64,000 bases of DNA from Spiribacter halobius (GCF_020883455.1 NZ_CP086615.1:62001-126000); one strand, 5' to 3'. Shown: positions 42,283 to 51,435, numbered from the stretch's first letter. The notes: generated by a model not told the origin, from the sequence alone. Numbers and translations are program-made.

Positions 42283-42885
42283 ATGCGGCCGCGGCGTCCG
42301 CCTGGCGGCGGACGGCTGCAGCGCTGGCTGCGGGGCGGGCTCTTGGGGGCGATGCTCGCCGCGGCCACTGTTGCCGGCAGGGCCGACGAGGGCGCCTTCA
42401 GCGTGCGCGATGGCGAGCTCTCGCGGCGTGACGGTATCGTCTACCTGGACGCCAGGCTCGACTACCGCCTGAGCGATGCCGCGACGGAGGCTATGGAGAA
42501 CGGCGTGCCGCTGGTGATCGTGCAGGCGGTGCAGGTGACCCGCGAGCGCCTCTGGGGCTGGTGGTGGGATGCCGTCGTGGCCGGGCTCACGCGGCGCCAT
42601 CGCCTGCAGTATCATGCCCTCAGCCGCCGCTACGTCCTCACCAACCTCAACACCGGCGACAGCCGCAGCTTTCGCACGCTGAACGCGCTGCTGCCGGCGC
42701 TCGGCGAGATCGAGGATCTGCCGGTGATCGACAGCGCCCGCCTGCAGCCCGGACAGCGTTACCGGGTGCGGCTCGCCACGCGACTGGATGTCGACGCGCT
42801 GCCGCGGCCGCTGCGCACCGTGGCCTATCTGTCCGATGCCTGGGCGCTGGACAGCGGCTGGCGGCAGTGGGAGCTAACGCCGTGA
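42283..42885 (+). CDS. DUF4390 exported protein
   Basis: A 200-residue protein with an N-terminal basic region and a hydrophobic segment (WLRGGLLGAMLAAATVAG) that is probably a signal peptide. A single beta-rich domain follows: YLDARLDYRLSDAATEAMENGVPLVI, RRHRLQYHALSRRYVLTNLNTGDSRSF and a C-terminal SGWRQWEL. It matches DUF4390, regularly placed directly upstream of ntrY-like kinases in gammaproteobacteria; it may sense the envelope for that kinase. ATG 42283, 2 bp after rsmB; its stop overlaps the kinase GTG. Confidence 0.87.
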   Translation: MRPRRPPGGGRLQRWLRGGLLGAMLAAATVAGRADEGAFSVRDGELSRRDGIVYLDARLDYRLSDAATEAMENGVPLVIVQAVQVTRERLWGWWWDAVVAGLTRRHRLQYHALSRRYVLTNLNTGDSRSFRTLNALLPALGEIEDLPVIDSARLQPGQRYRVRLATRLDVDALPRPLRTVAYLSDAWALDSGWRQWELTP

Positions 42886-45083
42886 AGCGCTTCCGCCGCG
42901 AGGGGCTGTTCCGCATCGGGCTCTGCCTGATGCTGCTGCTGTCGCTGTACCTGCTGACGGCCGCCACCGAGAACTCGGCCCGCTTCGGGCGCCTCTACGT
43001 CTGGCTGCTGCTGCTGAACGGCGTCGTGCTGGTGGCGCTGGTGGGGCTTATCAGCCACAACCTGTGGCGCCTGCTGCGGGGGCTGCGGGAGCGCCAGGTG
43101 GGCAGTCGCCTCACGGCCCGGCTGATGGCGCTGTTCGTGCTGCTGGCCGTGGTCCCGGGGCTCGTGGTCTACAGCTTCTCCATGCAGTTCCTGCAGAGCG
43201 GCGTCGACAGCTGGTTCGACGTGCGCGTCGAGGAGGCCCTGGACGACGCCCTGGCCCTGTCCCAGGCCTCCCTCGACCAGCGCATGCGCGACATGCTCCA
43301 GCGCGTGGAGGAGGCGGCGGACGCCCTGGCGGACGTCCCCGACGGCATGGTGGCCCTGACCCTGGGCGATCTGCGGGCGCGCACCGGGGCCTCGGAGCTC
43401 ACCCTGCTCGGCGACAACGGCCGCATCATCGCCGCCAGCAGCCTGGATACCGAGGACATCCTCCCGCACCGGCCGGAGGACGAGATCCTCCTGCAGCTGC
43501 GCCAGGGTCGGCCCTATGTCGGTCTCGACCCGATCGAGAACGCGGGCCTGCACATTCGGGCCCTGGTGCCGGCGCCGAACCCCGACAGCCCCAGCAGCAA
43601 CCGTGTGCTGCAGGCGCTGTTCCCGGTCTCGCCGCGCATCGACGACCTGGCGGAGGATGTGCAGCAGGCCTTCAGCGAGTACCGCGAGCTCTCCTACCTA
43701 CGCGAGCCGCTCAAGGACAGCTTCGTGCTGACCCTGTCCCTGGTGCTGCTGCTGTCGCTGCTGTTTGCGGTGTGGTCCGCGTTCTACCTGGCGCGGCGCC
43801 TTGTGGCGCCCATCAGCGGGCTGGCCGAGGGCACCCGGGCCGTGGCGGAAGGCGAGTACGGCACCCAGCTCCCCCCGGCCGGCAACGACGAGCTCGGCTT
43901 CCTGGTGCGCTCCTTCAACGACATGAGCCGCCGCGTGGCCCAGGTCCGGGATGCCGCCCGGCGCGGGCAGGTGATGGTGGAGGCCCAGCGTGCCTATCTG
44001 GAGACGGTGCTCGCGCGGCTGTCCTCCGGCGTGCTGGCGCTGGACCGCGAGGGTGGGCTGCGCACCCACAATCAGGCGGCGGCCACCATCCTCTCCGTGC
44101 CCCTCGCCGACGCCGTGGGCCAGCCCCTGAGCGCGCTGGAGGGCGCGCATCCGGACTTTGCCCCGTTCGCCCGGCTGGTGGAGGCGCACCGCGAGGCCGG
44201 GGATTCGGAATGGCGCGAGGAGCTCACCCTCGATACCAGCGAAGGCCGGCGCGTGCTCATGTGCAGCGGCGCGGCCCTGCCCGGGGGGCCGAGCAGCGGC
44301 GGCCACGTGATCGTCTTCGACGATGTCACCACCCTCATCCAGGCTCAGCGCGATGCCGCCTGGGGCGAGGTGGCGCGGCGCCTCGCCCACGAGATCCGCA
44401 ACCCGCTCACCCCCATTCAGCTCTCCGCCGAGCGACTGCAGCACAAGTTCGCCGACCGCCTAGACGGCCAGGATGCCGAGTTCCTGGAGCGGGCCACGCG
44501 CACGATCATCCATCAGGTGGACACCATGAAGGCCATGGTCAAGGCCTTCTCCGAGTACGCGCGCCCGCCGGTGCTGGACCTGCAGGCAGTGGACCTCAAC
44601 GCCCTGATCCAGGACGTGGTCGAGCTCTATCGCGGCGAGCGCGAGCAGCCCCAGTTCAGCCTCGCCCTCGACCCGGCGCTGCCGCGCCTGAACGCCGATC
44701 CCGGCCGGCTGCGCCAGCTGCTCAACAACCTCATCCGCAACGCCCTGGAGGCGGCGCCGCCGGAGCAGCCCTGCCGGGTGACGCTGGCGACGCGCCGCGG
44801 CGAGGGCCGTTACGCCGACCAGGTGGAGCTGCGGGTGCGCGACAACGGCCCCGGATTCTCGGACGAGGTGATGAGCCAGCTGTTCGAGCCCTACGTCACC
44901 ACCAAGGCGCGCGGGACCGGGCTCGGCCTGCCGATCGTCAAGAAGATCGTCGAGGAGCACAATGGGGTGATATCGGCGCGCAACGTCGCCGGCGGGGCCC
45001 AGATCACCGTGCGCTTTCCCGCGCTGGCCGTGCGCGGCCTGGCGGCGGGCGGGCGCCGTGCCGGTTCAGGGGAGCGGACATGA
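42882..45083 (+). CDS. NtrY-like sensor histidine kinase
   Basis: A 733-residue membrane kinase. Three hydrophobic segments lie near the N-terminus (about 9-28, 38-58, 79-100). A periplasmic sensor region (about 101-275), a further TM (about 277-300), HAMP and a PAS-like domain follow. The kinase core has HisKA with phosphorylatable His503 in ARRLAHEIRNPLTP, N-box LLNNLIRNALEA, and G-boxes RVRDNGPGF and GTGLGLPIVKKI. Partner response regulator starts within its last codons (4-bp overlap). GTG 42882 overlaps the DUF4390 stop. Signals for NtrY proteins include nitrogen status and redox; which applies here is not visible. Confidence 0.92.
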   Translation: MKRFRREGLFRIGLCLMLLLSLYLLTAATENSARFGRLYVWLLLLNGVVLVALVGLISHNLWRLLRGLRERQVGSRLTARLMALFVLLAVVPGLVVYSFSMQFLQSGVDSWFDVRVEEALDDALALSQASLDQRMRDMLQRVEEAADALADVPDGMVALTLGDLRARTGASELTLLGDNGRIIAASSLDTEDILPHRPEDEILLQLRQGRPYVGLDPIENAGLHIRALVPAPNPDSPSSNRVLQALFPVSPRIDDLAEDVQQAFSEYRELSYLREPLKDSFVLTLSLVLLLSLLFAVWSAFYLARRLVAPISGLAEGTRAVAEGEYGTQLPPAGNDELGFLVRSFNDMSRRVAQVRDAARRGQVMVEAQRAYLETVLARLSSGVLALDREGGLRTHNQAAATILSVPLADAVGQPLSALEGAHPDFAPFARLVEAHREAGDSEWREELTLDTSEGRRVLMCSGAALPGGPSSGGHVIVFDDVTTLIQAQRDAAWGEVARRLAHEIRNPLTPIQLSAERLQHKFADRLDGQDAEFLERATRTIIHQVDTMKAMVKAFSEYARPPVLDLQAVDLNALIQDVVELYRGEREQPQFSLALDPALPRLNADPGRLRQLLNNLIRNALEAAPPEQPCRVTLATRRGEGRYADQVELRVRDNGPGFSDEVMSQLFEPYVTTKARGTGLGLPIVKKIVEEHNGVISARNVAGGAQITVRFPALAVRGLAAGGRRAGSGERT

Positions 45084-46441
45084 CCACGAGCCATGTTCTG
45101 GTGGTGGACGACGAGCCGGACATCCGCGAGCTCGTCCAGGAGATCCTCGAGGATGAGGGCTACGAGGTGGCTACCGCCGACAGCGCGGCGGCCGCCCGCC
45201 AGGCGCGTCGCCGCCGGCGGCCGGACCTGGTGCTGCTGGACATCTGGATGCCCCACGAGGACGGCATCACCCTGCTCAAGGAGTGGGCCGGCGAGCACGG
45301 GCCCGACTTCCCGGTGGTGATGATCTCCGGCCACGGCACGGTGGAGACGGCAGTGGAGGCGACCCGACTCGGGGCCGTGGACTTCGTCGAGAAGCCCCTG
45401 TCCATGGGCAAGCTGCTGGTGACGGTGCAGGAGGCGCTGGCCCGCGGGCGGCGCAGCGGTGTCGCCGCGAGCCAGGCGGTGATCGAGCCGGTGGGCCACA
45501 GCCAGGTGATGCGCGGCCTGCGCGAGCGCGCCGCGCGGGTGGCGGCGAGCGACAGCTGGGTGCTGATCTCCGGCGAGGCCGGCAGCGGGCGCAAGTGCCT
45601 CGCGCGCTACCTGCACAGCCTGAGCCCGCGCGCCCAGGGCCCGCTGGTGGAGCTCGCCGCCGGCGCCATCGCGGGGGATGGGGCGGCAGAGGAGCTCTTC
45701 GGGCGCGAGCGTCCGGGGACGCCGGAGCATCCCGGGCGGCTCGAGGCAGCCCGCGGCGGCACGCTCATCCTGGACGAGGTGGCAGACCTGGACGCCGAGG
45801 CGCAGACCCGGCTCATCTCGGCCATCGAGGCCGGGCGCTTCCAGCGCGTGGGCGGCACCGCGGAGATCGCCCTGGATCTGCGGCTGATCGCCCTCACCCG
45901 CCACGATCTGGCCGAGGAGGTGCGCGCCGGGCGCTTCCGCGAGGACCTCTACTACCAGCTGAGCGTGGTGCCGATGGAGATGCCGCCGCTACGCCAGCAC
46001 GTGGAGGATATCCCGGAGCTGCTGAGCTTCTACGTGGATCGGCTGGTGGATCAGGAGCACCTGCCCTACCGGCGGTTCTCGGTGGCGGCGCAGAACCGGC
46101 TACGCAACCATGCCTGGCCGGGCAACGTGCGCGAGCTGCGCAATCTGGTGCAGCGCCTGCTGGTGCTGGGCGAGGGCGTCGAGATCGGCGTGGACGAGGT
46201 GGAGCGCGCCCTCGGCGAGACCACCGCCGAGGGCGAGTCCGGCAGCGAGTGGCCACCGGAGCTCTCCCTCGACCTACCCCTGCGCGAGGCCCGCGAGGCC
46301 TTCGAGCGCACCTACCTGCAGCACCAGCTGAAACGCGCCGAGGGCAGCGTCGCCCAGCTCGCGCGCCTCACCGGCATGGAGCGCACCCATCTCTACCGCA
46401 AGCTCCGCGCGCTGGGCATCGATCCGAAGGAGGGGGCGTGA
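45080..46441 (+). CDS. NtrX-like response regulator lacking the sigma-54 contact loop
   Basis: A 453-residue regulator: receiver domain with phospho-acceptor Asp54 (LVLLDIWMP) and Lys105 (FVEKP), AAA+ domain (about 140-375) and a C-terminal Fis-type helix-turn-helix (SVAQLARLTGMERTHLYRKL). The AAA+ domain is degenerate. Walker A reads GEAGSGRK, with Arg171 where Lys is expected, and the GAFTGA loop that touches sigma-54 is missing: ELFGRERPGTPEHPGRLEAA runs straight on. Walker B (GTLILDEVADL) is intact. It should bind DNA and respond to the kinase but is unlikely to remodel sigma-54 polymerase. ATG 45080 overlaps the kinase stop. Confidence 0.93.
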   Translation: MTTSHVLVVDDEPDIRELVQEILEDEGYEVATADSAAAARQARRRRRPDLVLLDIWMPHEDGITLLKEWAGEHGPDFPVVMISGHGTVETAVEATRLGAVDFVEKPLSMGKLLVTVQEALARGRRSGVAASQAVIEPVGHSQVMRGLRERAARVAASDSWVLISGEAGSGRKCLARYLHSLSPRAQGPLVELAAGAIAGDGAAEELFGRERPGTPEHPGRLEAARGGTLILDEVADLDAEAQTRLISAIEAGRFQRVGGTAEIALDLRLIALTRHDLAEEVRAGRFREDLYYQLSVVPMEMPPLRQHVEDIPELLSFYVDRLVDQEHLPYRRFSVAAQNRLRNHAWPGNVRELRNLVQRLLVLGEGVEIGVDEVERALGETTAEGESGSEWPPELSLDLPLREAREAFERTYLQHQLKRAEGSVAQLARLTGMERTHLYRKLRALGIDPKEGA

Positions 46442-46456
46442 GCGCTTTGCGCTCAC
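46438..46456. repeat. 8-bp foldback at the ntrX stop
   Basis: GTGAGCGC-TTT-GCGCTCAC spans the TGA stop of the NtrX-like gene; a shorter version of the stop-centred foldbacks at 18601, 18759 and 49604. Confidence 0.7.
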
Positions 46457-46457
46457 C

Positions 46458-46622
46458 AGTTCAAGGTTCTCGGTTCAAAGTTCAAAGTTAAGGGGGGACG
46501 TTCAGGGTTCTCAGTTCACAGGTCAAAGACCGTCGCCGCCAGGCACTGCGCGCTACCACTGCCGGAGCGGGAACGGGCCTTCACGGCTTCGGTCTTTGAA
46601 CCTTGAACTTTGAACTTGGAAC
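46458..46622. repeat. Inverted repeat with TTCAAAG-type tandem arms before trkA
   Basis: Left arm 46458-46489 (GTTCAAGG, GGTTCAAAG, TTCAAAG units) and right arm 46591-46622 (CTTTGAAC, CTTGAAC, CTTTGAAC, CTTGGAAC units) are complementary around a 100-bp centre. Same unit family as 18648-18760. The right arm ends 17 bp before the trkA start. Confidence 0.78.
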
Positions 46623-46639
46623 TCTCGCGAAGCGAGCGC

Positions 46640-48016
46640 ATGAAAATCATCATCCTGGGCGCTGGTCAGGTCGGAAGCACTGTGGCTCAGAACCTGACCA
46701 GCGAAGACAACGACATCACCGTGGTGGATACCGATGCCGGGGTGCTGCAGGAGCTGCAGGACCGGCTCGATCTGCGCACGGTCACCGGCAGTGCCACCTA
46801 TCCGGACGTGCTGGTCCGCGCCGGGGTCGATGACGCGGACATGATCATCGCCGTCACCGACTCCGACGAGGCGAACATGGTCGCCTGCCAGGTGGCGGAC
46901 ACTATGTTCCACACGCCCACCAAGATCGCCCGCGTGCGCGCGGTGGAGTATCTCGCCTGCCCGCAGCTGTTCTCCCCCGACGCCCTGCCCATCGACGTGC
47001 TGATCAGCCCCGAGCAGCTGGTCACCCAGTACGTCAAGCGCCTGATCGAGCATCCCGGCGCACTGCAGGTGCTGGACTTCGCCGACGGCAAGGTGCGCCT
47101 GGTGGGCGTGCGCGCCTACTACGGCGGGCCGCTGGTGGGTCAGGAGCTGCGCACGCTGCGCGAGCACATGCCGGGGGTGCAGACCCGCGTAGCCGCGATC
47201 TTCCGCCGCGGCAGCGCCATCATCCCGGAGGGTGACACCGTCATCGAGGCGGGCGACGAGGTGTTCTTCGTCGCCGCGCGCAAGAACATCCGCGCGGTGA
47301 TGAGCGAGCTGCGGCGGCTGGAGAAGCCGGTCAAGCGCCTGATGCTCGCCGGCGGCGGCAACATCGGCAAGCGCCTCGCCCAGGCCATGGAGGGGCGCTA
47401 CCAGGTGAAGATCATCGAGCGCAGCCTGCCGCGCTGCCGCGCCATTGCCGACGACCTCAAGAAGACCATCGTCCTGCGTGGCGACGCCGCCGACGAGGAC
47501 CTGCTGCTCGAGGAGAACATCGAGAACACGGACGTCTTCTGCGCGCTCACCAACGACGACGAGGCCAATATCCTCTCCGCCATGCTCGCCAAGCGCCGCG
47601 GCGCGCGGGTGGTGATGGCGCTGATCAACCGCCCGGCCTACGTCGATCTGGTGCAGTCCAGCGAGGACATCGACGTCGCCATCTCGCCGCAGCAGGCGAC
47701 CATCGGCAGCCTGCTGGCGCACATCCGCCGCGGTGACGTGGTCAACGTGCACAGCCTGCGCCGCGGCGCCGCCGAGGCCATCGAAGCCATTGCCCACGGC
47801 GATGCCGGCAGCTCCTCGGTGGTGGGGCGGCGCATCGACGAGATCCGCCTGCCGCGGGGTACCACCATCGGCGCCATCGTCCGCGGTGACCAGGTGCTGA
47901 TGGCGCATCACGACACGGTCATCGAGCCCGAGGACCACGTCATCCTGTTCCTGGTGGACAAGAGCCGCCTCGCCGATGTCGAGAAGCTCTTCCAGGTGGG
48001 CGTGACGTTTATCTAA
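46640..48016 (+). CDS. trkA: Trk potassium uptake regulatory protein TrkA
   Basis: Peripheral NAD(H)-binding gating ring of the Trk K+ uptake system. At 458 residues it has exactly the E. coli TrkA length, with two RCK units. The first begins [19 protein letters not shown], the second [21 protein letters not shown]; each has the acidic ribose-binding end (VVDTD, IIERS). C-terminal TrkA-C subdomains follow. ATG 46640; only weak GCGAG upstream. Downstream trkH encodes its channel partner. Confidence 0.97.
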   Translation: MKIIILGAGQVGSTVAQNLTSEDNDITVVDTDAGVLQELQDRLDLRTVTGSATYPDVLVRAGVDDADMIIAVTDSDEANMVACQVADTMFHTPTKIARVRAVEYLACPQLFSPDALPIDVLISPEQLVTQYVKRLIEHPGALQVLDFADGKVRLVGVRAYYGGPLVGQELRTLREHMPGVQTRVAAIFRRGSAIIPEGDTVIEAGDEVFFVAARKNIRAVMSELRRLEKPVKRLMLAGGGNIGKRLAQAMEGRYQVKIIERSLPRCRAIADDLKKTIVLRGDAADEDLLLEENIENTDVFCALTNDDEANILSAMLAKRRGARVVMALINRPAYVDLVQSSEDIDVAISPQQATIGSLLAHIRRGDVVNVHSLRRGAAEAIEAIAHGDAGSSSVVGRRIDEIRLPRGTTIGAIVRGDQVLMAHHDTVIEPEDHVILFLVDKSRLADVEKLFQVGVTFI

Positions 48017-48038
48017 GAGTCTACGGCGCAGACTCCCG

Positions 48039-48094
48039 GCCCGGATGTCTCACCGATCCGCGCCCGCAGCCGCGAATCGGTGAGACATCCGGGC
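48039..48094. repeat. 24-bp inverted repeat between trkA and trkH (complete dispersed element)
   Basis: Arms 48039-48062 and 48071-48094 are complementary with one mismatch around an 8-nt loop; shorter flanking complementarity (AGTCT/AGACT) extends it. Half copies occur at 32953-32981 and 34044-34075. No T-run, so not a standard terminator. Confidence 0.8.
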
Positions 48095-48170
48095 TAGACT
48101 GCGACGCTCATCAAACCGCGCCCGCCGCCGTTGTGCAGTAAAAGGCGCGGGCCAGACATGGAGCCGGTGA

Positions 48171-49628
48171 ATGCATCTCGACGCCGTCCAGCGTGTGCTC
48201 GGCGTGCTGCTGATGGTGTTCAGCATCACCATGCTGCCGCCGGCGCTGGTGTCGCTGGCGGCGGGTGATGGCGTCTACGAGGCGTTCCTGATCACCTTCG
48301 CGGTGCTGCTGGCCATGGGCGGCCTGCTCTGGCTGCCGGTGCGCCGCTCGCGCCGGGAGCTGCGCACGCGGGACGGCTTCTTCATCGTCGCCATGTTCTG
48401 GATCGTGCTCGGCGCTGCCGGCGCCCTGCCGCTGCTGATCGACCAGGAATCGACGCTGGCGCCGGTGGACGCCCTGTTCGAGAGCATTTCGGGGCTCACC
48501 ACCACCGGGGCGACGGCCATCGTCGGCATCGACGATCTGCCGCTGTCGGTCCGCTACTACCGCCAGCAGCTGCAGTGGCTCGGCGGCATGGGGATCATCA
48601 TCCTCGCGGTGGCCATCCTGCCCATGCTCGGCATCGGCGGCATGCAGCTCTATCGCGCAGAGCTTCCGGGGCCGGTGAAGGACGCGAAGCTCACCCCGCG
48701 CATCGCGCAGACGGCGAAGGCGCTCTGGTACATCTACATCGGCCTGACGGTGGTCTGCGCCCTGGCCTACTGGCTTGCGGGCATGACGCCCTTCGATGCC
48801 GTGGGCCATGCCTTCAGCACCATCGCCACCGGTGGTTTCTCCACCCACGACGAGAGCATCGGCTACTTCGACAGCCCACTGATCCAGATGATCGCCGTGG
48901 TGTTCATGCTCATCTCGGCGGTCAACTACTCGCTGCATTTCATGGTCTGGCGCCGCCGCAGCACCGAGCCCTGGCGCAGCGACCCGGAGCTGCGCGTGTT
49001 TCTGGGCGTGGTGGTGGTCATGACCGTGCTGATCCTGGGCGGGCTGCTGATCTACCAGGCCGCCCACGACCTGCCCCGGGGGGAGACCTGGCATCACGCC
49101 ATCTTCCAGGTGGTCTCCTTCGCCACCACCACCGGCTACACCAGCGTGCCCCACTACACCTGGCCCGCGTTCCTGCCCGTGCTGCTGCTGTTCCTGGCCT
49201 TCATGGGGGGCTGCGCCAACTCCACCTCGGGCGGGCTCAAGGTGGTGCGCGTGCTGCTGCTCTGGCGGCAGGGCTCGCGCGAGATCATGCGGCTGATCCA
49301 CCCCCAGGCGCAGATTCCGGTGAAGATCGGCGCCCGCCCGGTGAACGAGCGGGTGATCGACGCGGTGTGGGGGTTCTTCGCCACCTACGTGGTGCTGTTC
49401 ACCGTGCTGATGCTCACCCTGATGGCCATGGGGCTTGATCAGGTCACGGCCTTCTCGGCCACGGCCTCGGGCCTCAACAACCTCGGCCCTGCCCTCGGCG
49501 ACGTCGCCGCCAACTTCGCCGCCGTCGGCGCCGGCCCCAAGCTCGTGATGTGCGTGGCGATGATCATGGGGCGGCTGGAGATCTTCACCCTGCTCGTGCT
49601 GTTCACCCCCGCCTTCTGGCGCCGCTGA
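48171..49628 (+). CDS. trkH: Trk potassium uptake channel TrkH
   Basis: Inner-membrane K+ translocating subunit. The 485 residues match TrkH/TrkG and contain four pore-loop repeats with filter-like segments: [37 protein letters not shown] and [14 protein letters not shown]. About ten hydrophobic helices are evident. ATG 48171 has GGAGCCGGTGA upstream. It forms the Trk system with TrkA 155 bp upstream. The last codons and stop are inside a 22-bp foldback (49604-49651). Confidence 0.97.
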   Translation: MHLDAVQRVLGVLLMVFSITMLPPALVSLAAGDGVYEAFLITFAVLLAMGGLLWLPVRRSRRELRTRDGFFIVAMFWIVLGAAGALPLLIDQESTLAPVDALFESISGLTTTGATAIVGIDDLPLSVRYYRQQLQWLGGMGIIILAVAILPMLGIGGMQLYRAELPGPVKDAKLTPRIAQTAKALWYIYIGLTVVCALAYWLAGMTPFDAVGHAFSTIATGGFSTHDESIGYFDSPLIQMIAVVFMLISAVNYSLHFMVWRRRSTEPWRSDPELRVFLGVVVVMTVLILGGLLIYQAAHDLPRGETWHHAIFQVVSFATTTGYTSVPHYTWPAFLPVLLLFLAFMGGCANSTSGGLKVVRVLLLWRQGSREIMRLIHPQAQIPVKIGARPVNERVIDAVWGFFATYVVLFTVLMLTLMAMGLDQVTAFSATASGLNNLGPALGDVAANFAAVGAGPKLVMCVAMIMGRLEIFTLLVLFTPAFWRR

Positions 49629-49651
49629 GGCGGCGCCGGAAGGCGGGGGTG
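49604..49651. repeat. 22-bp foldback centred on the trkH stop codon
   Basis: Arms 49604-49625 (last trkH codons) and 49630-49651 are complementary except for one position that would be a G-U pair in RNA; the loop is the stop codon plus one base (TGAG). Third such stop-centred foldback in the window. Confidence 0.92.
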
Positions 49652-49652
49652 A

Positions 49653-49790
49653 GTGGCAAGTGGCAAGTGGCAAGTGGCAAGTTGAAGACGGGACGACCTA
49701 CAGGCGCCAGCGCGCGCGGGGAAGGTTTGCTTCGATCTTGCAACTTGCAACTTGCAACTTGCAGCTCGCGACTTGCCACTTTGAACTCGA
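49653..49790. repeat. Inverted repeat with (TGGCAAG)n arms after trkH
   Basis: The left arm (49653-49686) is a tandem of four GTGGCAAG/TGGCAAG heptamers; the right arm (49736-49790) consists of CTTGCAA heptamers and ACTTGCCAC. The about 50-bp centre is unrelated. Fills most of the gap between trkH and the TPR gene. Confidence 0.82.
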
Positions 49791-49839
49791 CCGCTCCCGC
49801 CTCCATGGTCGAGATCATGGGACGGACCACCACAGGCTT

Positions 49840-50163
49840 ATGAACATAGAGGCGCTGGAAAAAATGATCGCCCGCGGGCAGGACAGCGCCATGCTGCGGC
49901 TGACGCTGGGTAATGCCTACGCCAAGGCCGGCGATGCCGAGGCGGCGATCGGGCATCTGCGTCAGGCGGTGGCGCTGGATCCGGGCTACTCGGCGGCCTG
50001 GCGGGCGCTTGGCAGGCTGCAGCTGCGGGGTGGCGACGAGGCCGCCGCCCTCGAGACATTCCGGCAGGGGCTCGCCGCAGCCCGGGAGAAGGGCGACATG
50101 CAGGTGGTGCGCGAGCTGGAGGTGCGGGTGCGGCGGCTGGAGGGGAAGTCGAGGGACGAGTAG
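49840..50163 (+). CDS. Small TPR protein
   Basis: A 107-residue cytosolic protein of two tetratricopeptide repeats (SAMLRLTLGNAYAKAGDAEA and SAAWRALGRLQLRGGDEAAA) with a capping helix that is Arg/Glu-rich. Start at ATG 49840 (MNIEALEKMIARGQDS), which fits small TPR families; upstream codons are repeat DNA. Probably a protein-binding adaptor; partner not evident. A strong hairpin (50172-50201) follows the stop. Confidence 0.8.
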   Translation: MNIEALEKMIARGQDSAMLRLTLGNAYAKAGDAEAAIGHLRQAVALDPGYSAAWRALGRLQLRGGDEAAALETFRQGLAAAREKGDMQVVRELEVRVRRLEGKSRDE

Positions 50164-50171
50164 GACCGGCC

Positions 50172-50201
50172 GTGCCAGCGGTCCCTGGGACCGGCTGGCA
50201 C
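50172..50201 (+). terminator. Hairpin after the TPR gene (no T-run)
   Basis: GTGCCAGC-GGTCCC and GGGACCGGCTGGCAC pair with a single bulge and a one-base loop, 8 bp after the stop. Stable, but there is no T-run, so at best a pause or Rho-assisted end. The rest of the gap to 50428 shows no feature. Confidence 0.4.
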
Positions 50202-50428
50202 GAAGCGGCGGCCGGTAGGAGGCGTGCCTTCACGCGGAAATCGTCCTTGTCCCATTGCATGGCGCCCCGGTGATTCGCGGCGAGGGCGCCGCGTGTGCCG
50301 GTTTCACGGCCTCCTCGGCGACGCTCGACCGGCGGCGGGGTGATGCGCACCCGTCGCCAGCGAACGGTGCCGTCTACACTTGCGAGGGCGGGATACCCAC
50401 CTCACGAACATTCCTGGGAGGAACAACC

Positions 50429-51064
50429 ATGAGCTGGCAGAAGCAGACCGAGGAAATGATCTCCGGCTGGACGGCTACGCAGCGTCGCCTCTGGGACAAC
50501 TGGATGGAGGCGGTGAAGGGCGTCGCGCCTGGCGCCGAGCAGTGGCAGCAGGAGTACCACAAGCACCTGGACAACTGGGAGCAGGCGGTGCGGGAGGCGC
50601 TGTCCCGCCAGCAGGAGCTGGCCGGCTCGTGGCGCCTGCCAATGGCGGACGATGCCGCCGGCCGCGAGGCGGCCGAAGCGTGGATGACCCGTGCCCAGGA
50701 GATGATGCGCACCTGGACGGAGACCCAGATGAAGCTCTGGGAGGGCTGGGTCCAGAGCATGGGGCGCGTGGAGGGCGGCAAGCCCGACGCTGCCTGGGAG
50801 GAGCACGCCAAGCAGGTGATGAACGCCTGGCAGGAGGCGGCGAACCATGCCCAGCAGGCGCTGGCCGAGTGGAGCCAGAGCGTGGGCAGTGTCCCGCCAG
50901 GCGGCGGCAGTGGCGGCAGCGGCAGCGGTAGCAGCAGCGGTGGTGGTCAGAAGTCCAAGCGCAGCGGCGGCAGCCGCAGTGGCGGCTCGGGCCGCGGCGG
51001 CTCGGGCAGCGGCGGGAGTTCCGGCTCGGGCGGCAGCGGCGCCCGCTCCGGCAAGTCATCCTGA
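50429..51064 (+). CDS. Trp-rich helical protein with Gly/Ser-rich tail, phasin/PhaE-like
   Basis: A 211-residue soluble protein. The helical N-terminal 145 residues hold two copies of a 25-residue unit with regularly spaced Trp (EEMISGWTATQRRLWDNWME and QEMMRTWTETQMKLWEGWVQ) and a third degenerate one (WQEAANHAQQALAEWSQSV). Such W-x(n)-Q-x-x-LWxxW repeats recall PHA-granule proteins and the N-terminus of PhaE, but identity is not certain. Residues about 150-211 are almost pure Gly/Ser with Lys/Arg. GGGAGGAAC precedes ATG 50429, a strong ribosome site suggesting high expression. Monocistronic. A hexanucleotide repeat begins just after the stop. Confidence 0.7.
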   Translation: MSWQKQTEEMISGWTATQRRLWDNWMEAVKGVAPGAEQWQQEYHKHLDNWEQAVREALSRQQELAGSWRLPMADDAAGREAAEAWMTRAQEMMRTWTETQMKLWEGWVQSMGRVEGGKPDAAWEEHAKQVMNAWQEAANHAQQALAEWSQSVGSVPPGGGSGGSGSGSSSGGGQKSKRSGGSRSGGSGRGGSGSGGSSGSGGSGARSGKSS

Positions 51065-51070
51065 AGCCCC

Positions 51071-51130
51071 GAAGCCGAAGCCGAAGCCGAAGCCGAAGCC
51101 GAAGCCGGAGCCGGAGCCGGAGCCGGAGCT
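51071..51130. repeat. Hexanucleotide microsatellite (GAAGCC)6(GGAGCC)4
   Basis: Ten uninterrupted hexamers, six GAAGCC then four GGAGC(C/T), begin 7 bp after the stop of the Trp-rich protein. Slippage-prone; its position after a Gly/Ser repeat-coding tail suggests the whole 3' region evolves by slippage. Confidence 0.9.
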
Positions 51131-51330
51131 CGAAGCCGGAGCCCGGGCACCTGGCTCCGGCTTGGGCAGGCCGCCCATCGCCAGCCGTGACAGCGTCGCG
51201 GCGCTGCCCGGCAGCGCGCAAGCCAGGGACCGGATAAAAGAACCGATCCTGATTACGCATATTGCTCAGCCATAGTTGTCGGTCGCGTATCCGCGGTGCC
51301 GCGAGCGGGTTGGAGGCCGTGCCGGGGGTG

Positions 51331-51435
51331 ACGCGGGGCGGGAGCGTCCCGGACACGCCGTGAATCCGTCCCTGGAGGCTCGTAGGCGAGGTCCCTCTCG
51401 CCTACGGTCCCGGGCGCTCCCACCCCGCCCCGCAT
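51331..51435 (+). repeat. Covarying hairpin repeat, copy 6
   Basis: Core has the GTAGGCGA/TCGCCTAC inner stem and the TCC/GGA small stem; outer arms (GCGGGGCGGGAGCGTCCC and its partner near 51411-51435) pair with gaps, so this copy is the most decayed. Confidence 0.78.

Noticed and set aside
49653-49790. CRISPR-like tandem repeats after trkH
   Set aside because: Units are 7-8 bp without spacers and are arranged as an inverted pair; no cas genes.
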